The position numbers were made by a program, and so were the translations under genes. Of a stretch of DNA of 8,078 bases, positions 5,998 through 8,078 are shown in pieces. The stretch's first letter is position 1; every line of letters begins with the position of its first letter. This DNA is from an uncultured Oscillospiraceae bacterium (GTDB lineage: Bacteria > Bacillota > Clostridia > Oscillospirales > Oscillospiraceae), in assembly GCA_944385455.1 (NCBI GenBank), contig CALWXI010000046.1:1-8078 (forward strand). Reading direction: 5' to 3'. Under the pieces are notes generated by a model. That model did no database searches and was not told the origin of the DNA. It saw nothing but the letters and a program-made list of their open reading frames with translations.

Positions 5998-6699
5998 TCA
6001 GCTCAACCGCAAAATCTCCTTTTTCAACCGGGAAATGATGCGCTTTTCCAGCCGCGAAATATAGGATTGGGAGATACCCAGCCGGTCCGCCACCTCCTTC
6101 TGGGTCTGCTCCCGGGCGCCTCCCAGGCCGAAGCGCAGCGTGATGATCTGCTTTTCCCGGGGAGAAAGCACCCGGATGGCCGCCGCCAGCAAGCTTCGAT
6201 CCACGTCCTCCTCAATAGGCCGCATCACCGTGTCGGCGTCCGTGCCCAGCACGTCGCTGAGCAGCAGCTCATTGCCGTCCCAGTCCGTATTCAGCGGTTC
6301 GTCAAAGGACACCTCTCCCTTCCGGGCGGCATTTTTCCGCAGGTACATCAAAATCTCGTTTTCGATGCACCGGGAGGCATAGGTAGCCAGCTTGATATTC
6401 TTGTCAGGGCGGTAGGTCCCCACGGCCTTGATGAGACCGATGGTCCCGATGGAGATGAGATCCTCAATGCCCACGCCGGTATTTTCAAAACGCCGGGCGA
6501 TGTACACCACCAGCAGCAGATTGTGCTCGATGAGGATCTTCCTGGCATCCTCGTCCTCCAGCCGCTCCAGCAGCGATGCCTCCTGCTCCCGCGTCAGCGG
6601 CGGCGGCAGCGTTTCGCTGCCGCCGATGTAGTGGATTCCTTCCGCCGGCAGCAGTCCCCACCGGATCAGCAGTTGACGCAATGCTCCCAACCAGTCCAT
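5998..6699 (-). CDS. sigE: RNA polymerase sporulation sigma factor SigE
   Basis: The 233-residue product is pro-sigma-E, the first mother-cell sigma factor of sporulation. Residues 1 to about 22 are an amphipathic pro-sequence (MDWLGALRQLLIRWGLLPAE) that tethers it to the membrane until SpoIIGA cleaves near GIHYIGGSE. Region 2 follows: NLLLVVYIARRFENTGVGIEDLISIGTIGLIKAV and YASRCIENEILMYLR at about 60-121. The family segment SFDEPLNTDWDGNELLLSDVLGTD is at 131-154. Region 4 has the helix-turn-helix QKEVADRLGISQSYISRLEKRI at about 200-221. ATG 6699 has GGGAGG 5 nt upstream. It directly follows spoIIGA, its activating protease. In many sporeformers sigG comes next, but here a Val T-box operon begins 2 nt after the stop. 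The pro-sequence is slightly shorter than in B. subtilis. Confidence 0.98.
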   Translation of the reverse strand: MDWLGALRQLLIRWGLLPAEGIHYIGGSETLPPPLTREQEASLLERLEDEDARKILIEHNLLLVVYIARRFENTGVGIEDLISIGTIGLIKAVGTYRPDKNIKLATYASRCIENEILMYLRKNAARKGEVSFDEPLNTDWDGNELLLSDVLGTDADTVMRPIEEDVDRSLLAAAIRVLSPREKQIITLRFGLGGAREQTQKEVADRLGISQSYISRLEKRIISRLKKEILRLS

Positions 6700-7567
6700 T
6701 TCGTCCTCCCTTTCTCACCGCTCCGCCCCACAGGGCGCTGTATCCGCCGCCCAGCTCCGAGGGCGAAAGTGCCGCCCGCAGCCGGTCATGCCGGTATCCG
6801 CCCACTTCCGCCCACGTCAGTTCCACCGTCACCAGCAGTCCCCCGCCGCCCACCGCGCGGTAAGGCGCGAGCCGGGGATGCAGCTCAGGAGCCGCCCGGA
6901 GCAGGGGCTCCAAAAGCTCTGCAGGGCATCGCAGGCGATCCGGTGTGCACAGCTTTGCAGCCGCCGGCGGCAGGATCCGTATGGCGGCAGCCGGGTCCAA
7001 TACCAGCACGGGCCTCCCGTCTCCAGGATCCCGCAGACCGTTGCCGCTGTCCCACAGCGCAGTGAGCGTCACGCTCCTCCCTGCGGCATGCAGACGCACC
7101 GGCACCAGCGCTCCTGCCACCCCGGGATGGGCCGCGGCCCGAAAGACCACCGACACCAGAAGATAGGCGGCAGTAGACGCGCACAGCAGGACTCTGGCGT
7201 CTACATCCGTGTAAAAGACCCCATTCACCACCGGTACGCCCCCCGCCACCAGTCCCAGCGCCAGCACACATCCGGCCATACCGCAGGAAAGCAGGGCAAA
7301 CAGCAGCGCCAGCCGCAGCAGCCGCGTCTCCCCCCCATAGGCGGCCAGGGCCAACAGCACTCCCGCCGCAGCCTTCACCGGTGCCGCCGCCAAAAAGGTG
7401 AGCCCCGGAAGAAATACAGCGGATGCATACAGCCCGCCCAAAAGCGATGCCGCCAGATACCGTCTCCGCCGCAGCGGGATGCCCGCAAGCCGCGCCGTGG
7501 AGAGCAGCAGGAGATAGTCCATCGCTCCGTTGAGCAGGAACACGCTGTCCAGATACACCACCGTCAT
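6485..7567 (-). CDS. spoIIGA: SpoIIGA, pro-sigma-E processing aspartic protease
   Basis: The product is the membrane-embedded protease that cleaves pro-sigma-E after asymmetric septation. The start MTVVYLDSVFLLNGAMDYLLLL and several hydrophobic helices over the first 145 or so residues form the membrane half. The soluble half carries the aspartic protease motif WDSGNGLRDP (catalytic Asp at about 173), then RPVLVLDP and a C-terminal RLRAALSPSELGGGYSALWGG. ATG 7567 has AGGGGGAG upstream and matches the family start; an upstream in-frame ATG at 7603 adds 12 unrelated residues. Family members usually end right after the GGGYSALW-like segment, giving about 284 residues. Here the frame runs on over sigE to 6485 (360 residues), with Ala/Gly/Arg-rich shadow sequence. 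A TGA at 6717-6715, just before the sigE Shine-Dalgarno, is one base out of frame. This suggests a frameshift or a sequencing error near 6718-6740. Confidence 0.88.
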   Translation of the reverse strand: MTVVYLDSVFLLNGAMDYLLLLSTARLAGIPLRRRRYLAASLLGGLYASAVFLPGLTFLAAAPVKAAAGVLLALAAYGGETRLLRLALLFALLSCGMAGCVLALGLVAGGVPVVNGVFYTDVDARVLLCASTAAYLLVSVVFRAAAHPGVAGALVPVRLHAAGRSVTLTALWDSGNGLRDPGDGRPVLVLDPAAAIRILPPAAAKLCTPDRLRCPAELLEPLLRAAPELHPRLAPYRAVGGGGLLVTVELTWAEVGGYRHDRLRAALSPSELGGGYSALWGGAVRKGGRNGLVGSIASTADPVGTAAGGRNPLHRRQRNAAAAADAGAGGIAAGAAGGRGCQEDPHRAQSAAGGVHRPAF

Positions 7568-7601
7568 GCCCTGACTCCCCCTCTCCGGTTCCGCACCGCC
7601 C

Positions 7602-7618
7602 ATTATAGGCCGGGCCTA
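7602..7618 (-). promoter_or_regulatory. spoIIGA promoter -10 region with overlapping palindrome
   Basis: The minus strand has a perfect TATAAT at 7607-7602, 34 nt before the spoIIGA ATG, between it and the preceding terminator. No good -35 hexamer occurs at 16-18 nt. This fits an activated promoter; in B. subtilis spoIIG is sigma-A dependent, has poor -35 placement and needs Spo0A. A 13-nt palindrome TAGGCC-G-GGCCTA (7606-7618) overlaps the first two bases of the -10 box. A TGGCGAA heptamer matching the 0A-box core TGNCGAA lies at 7678-7672, about 80 nt before the predicted start. Regulation by Spo0A is inference. Confidence 0.5.
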
Positions 7619-7634
7619 GTGTAAAACCGGTCGC

Positions 7635-7667
7635 AAAAAAGGACCGGACGGCCTGTGGCCGTCCGGT
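7635..7667 (-). terminator. Intrinsic terminator after the DUF951-microprotein pair
   Basis: ACCGGACGGCC and GGCCGTCCGGT (7657-7667 with 7643-7653) form a perfect 11-bp stem around a 3-nt loop, followed on the minus strand by CCTTTTTT. It starts 22 nt after the microprotein stop codon and separates this pair from spoIIGA. Confidence 0.93.
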
Positions 7668-7688
7668 TTCGTTCGCCAGATTCCGCTT

Positions 7689-7781
7689 TTACACGTAGGG
7701 AACGACCATGGACGCCACCAGCGCCACGATCATCACCACCACCAGCGTCAGGGCAATGACCCGGGTGGCTTTCTTGCTCAT
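7689..7781 (-). CDS. 30-residue single-span membrane microprotein
   Basis: This short frame starts at ATG 7781 behind AAAGGAGG at about 7 nt spacing and ends at TAA 7691-7689. The product starts MSKKATRVIALTLVVVMIVA and ends LVASMVVPYV. A short basic N-terminus (KK, R) precedes one hydrophobic helix of about 20 residues, so the N-terminus should face the cytoplasm. The start overlaps the stop of the DUF951 gene as ATGA, so translation is probably coupled, and a strong terminator follows. In size and layout (basic head, single helix, about 30 residues) it resembles the Prli42/DUF4044 peptides of Firmicutes, which anchor the stressosome in Listeria. That link is tentative; I cannot confirm it by sequence. 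A cleaved signal peptide or toxin peptide is possible but less likely given the coupling. Confidence 0.75.
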   Translation of the reverse strand: MSKKATRVIALTLVVVMIVALVASMVVPYV

Positions 7782-7969
7782 GTGGTTTCCTCCTTTGCCA
7801 GGATCTTTCGAATGCTTTTTTCCGCCTTACTGCGGGGCAGCATCAGCTCATGTCCGCAGCCCAGGCATCTGAGTTTGATGTCCATGCCCACCCGCAGGAT
7901 CTCCCACCGGGTACTGCCGCAGGGATGGGGCTTCTTCAGTTCCACCAGGTCATGCAGATGCAGGTCCAT
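7778..7969 (-). CDS. DUF951 family protein
   Basis: The 63-residue product matches the small DUF951 family of Firmicutes, which has no assigned biochemical function. The family pattern is clear: a short beta-rich start with DLHLHDLVELKKPHPCGSTRWEILRVGMDIKLRCLGCGHELMLPRSKAEKSIRKIL. The cysteines (HPCG, then CLGCG) suggest a small metal-binding or nucleic-acid-associated fold, but this is inference. ATG 7969 is chosen because AGGAGG lies 5 nt upstream; the in-frame GTG at 7975 overlaps that Shine-Dalgarno and cannot use it. It shares a 4-nt ATGA overlap with the following membrane microprotein gene, forming a two-gene unit closed by a terminator. Confidence 0.93.
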   Translation of the reverse strand: MDLHLHDLVELKKPHPCGSTRWEILRVGMDIKLRCLGCGHELMLPRSKAEKSIRKILAKEETT

Positions 7970-8028
7970 ACGCACCTCCTGTCAATCCGTTCATATGTGC
8001 TGCATATCATACTCTTGTCAAATATCAC

Positions 8029-8043
8029 GCCGCGGGCCGCGGC
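8029..8043. repeat. 15-bp perfect palindrome upstream of the DUF951 gene
   Basis: GCCGCGG-G-CCGCGGC is a perfect 7+1+7 inverted repeat. On the minus strand it lies 7 nt upstream of a TTGACA (8021-8016) that could be a -35 box for the DUF951 unit; no good -10 follows at 16-18 nt, though TATGAT occurs at 8011-8006. No T-run follows on either strand, so it is not a terminator. It could be an operator or chance in GC-rich DNA. The rest of 7976-8078 shows no gene. Confidence 0.45.
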
Positions 8044-8078
8044 AGATGGGATGCGATGGAATTATGCCGATCAATCAC

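Noticed and set aside
5989..7065. A 358-codon plus-strand frame
   Set aside because: Antisense to sigE and spoIIGA, with low-complexity composition and no ribosome binding site or recognisable motif.
7992..8021. A sigma-A promoter for the DUF951 gene with TTGACA at 8021-8016
   Set aside because: The -35 is perfect, but the hexamers at 16-18 nt (such as CATATG) match the -10 consensus poorly, so I left it as a note only.
1..8078. CRISPR arrays, insertion sequences, tRNA or rRNA genes
   Set aside because: No regularly spaced repeats, transposase-like frames, tRNA-like cloverleaves or rRNA segments were seen.

Overview
The window reads as a chromosomal core region of a fairly GC-rich, endospore-forming Firmicute. 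Clostridia, probably near the Oscillospiraceae (Flavonifractor-like), is an inference from the genes and base composition, not from any search. The evidence is the sporulation pair spoIIGA-sigE, a T-box leader, the infC-rpmI-rplT operon behind a Firmicute-style attenuator, a DUF951 gene, strong AGGAGG ribosome binding sites and many intrinsic terminators. I see no phage, transposon, CRISPR or tRNA sequence.

Layout, left to right. (1) 50-1500, minus strand: infC, rpmI and rplT, transcribed from a near-consensus sigma-A promoter (1469-1497). A leader of about 150 nt carries a terminator hairpin and an 8-nt competing complement. The operon ends in two tandem terminators. (2) 1591-2406, plus strand: a glutamine-rich 35-residue microprotein gene with its own terminator, then an EamA/DMT-family transporter gene that has lost about four central membrane helices. 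A bidirectional terminator follows. (3) 2465-5995, minus strand: a valine T-box operon. A consensus promoter sits directly behind sigE; next come a T-box leader with a GUC (Val) specifier, a small YcxB-like membrane protein gene, and valS. (4) 5998-7607, minus strand: spoIIGA (pro-sigma-E protease) and sigE (mother-cell sigma factor). The spoIIGA frame has no stop before sigE; the expected TGA lies one base out of frame. (5) 7635-7969, minus strand: a DUF951 gene coupled by an ATGA overlap to a 30-residue single-span membrane peptide gene, closed by a strong terminator that abuts the spoIIGA promoter region.

How it works together: initiation factor 3, L35 and L20 feed the translation apparatus and are probably feedback-controlled through the leader. 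ValRS charges tRNA-Val, and uncharged tRNA-Val would release the T-box terminator and raise expression of both the YcxB-like protein and ValRS. SpoIIGA activates sigma-E at the start of sporulation. Most of the window is conserved housekeeping. The less ordinary points are the two microproteins, the internally deleted transporter, the spoIIGA 3' end, and the membrane protein placed under valine control. I do not see a clearly new multi-gene system.
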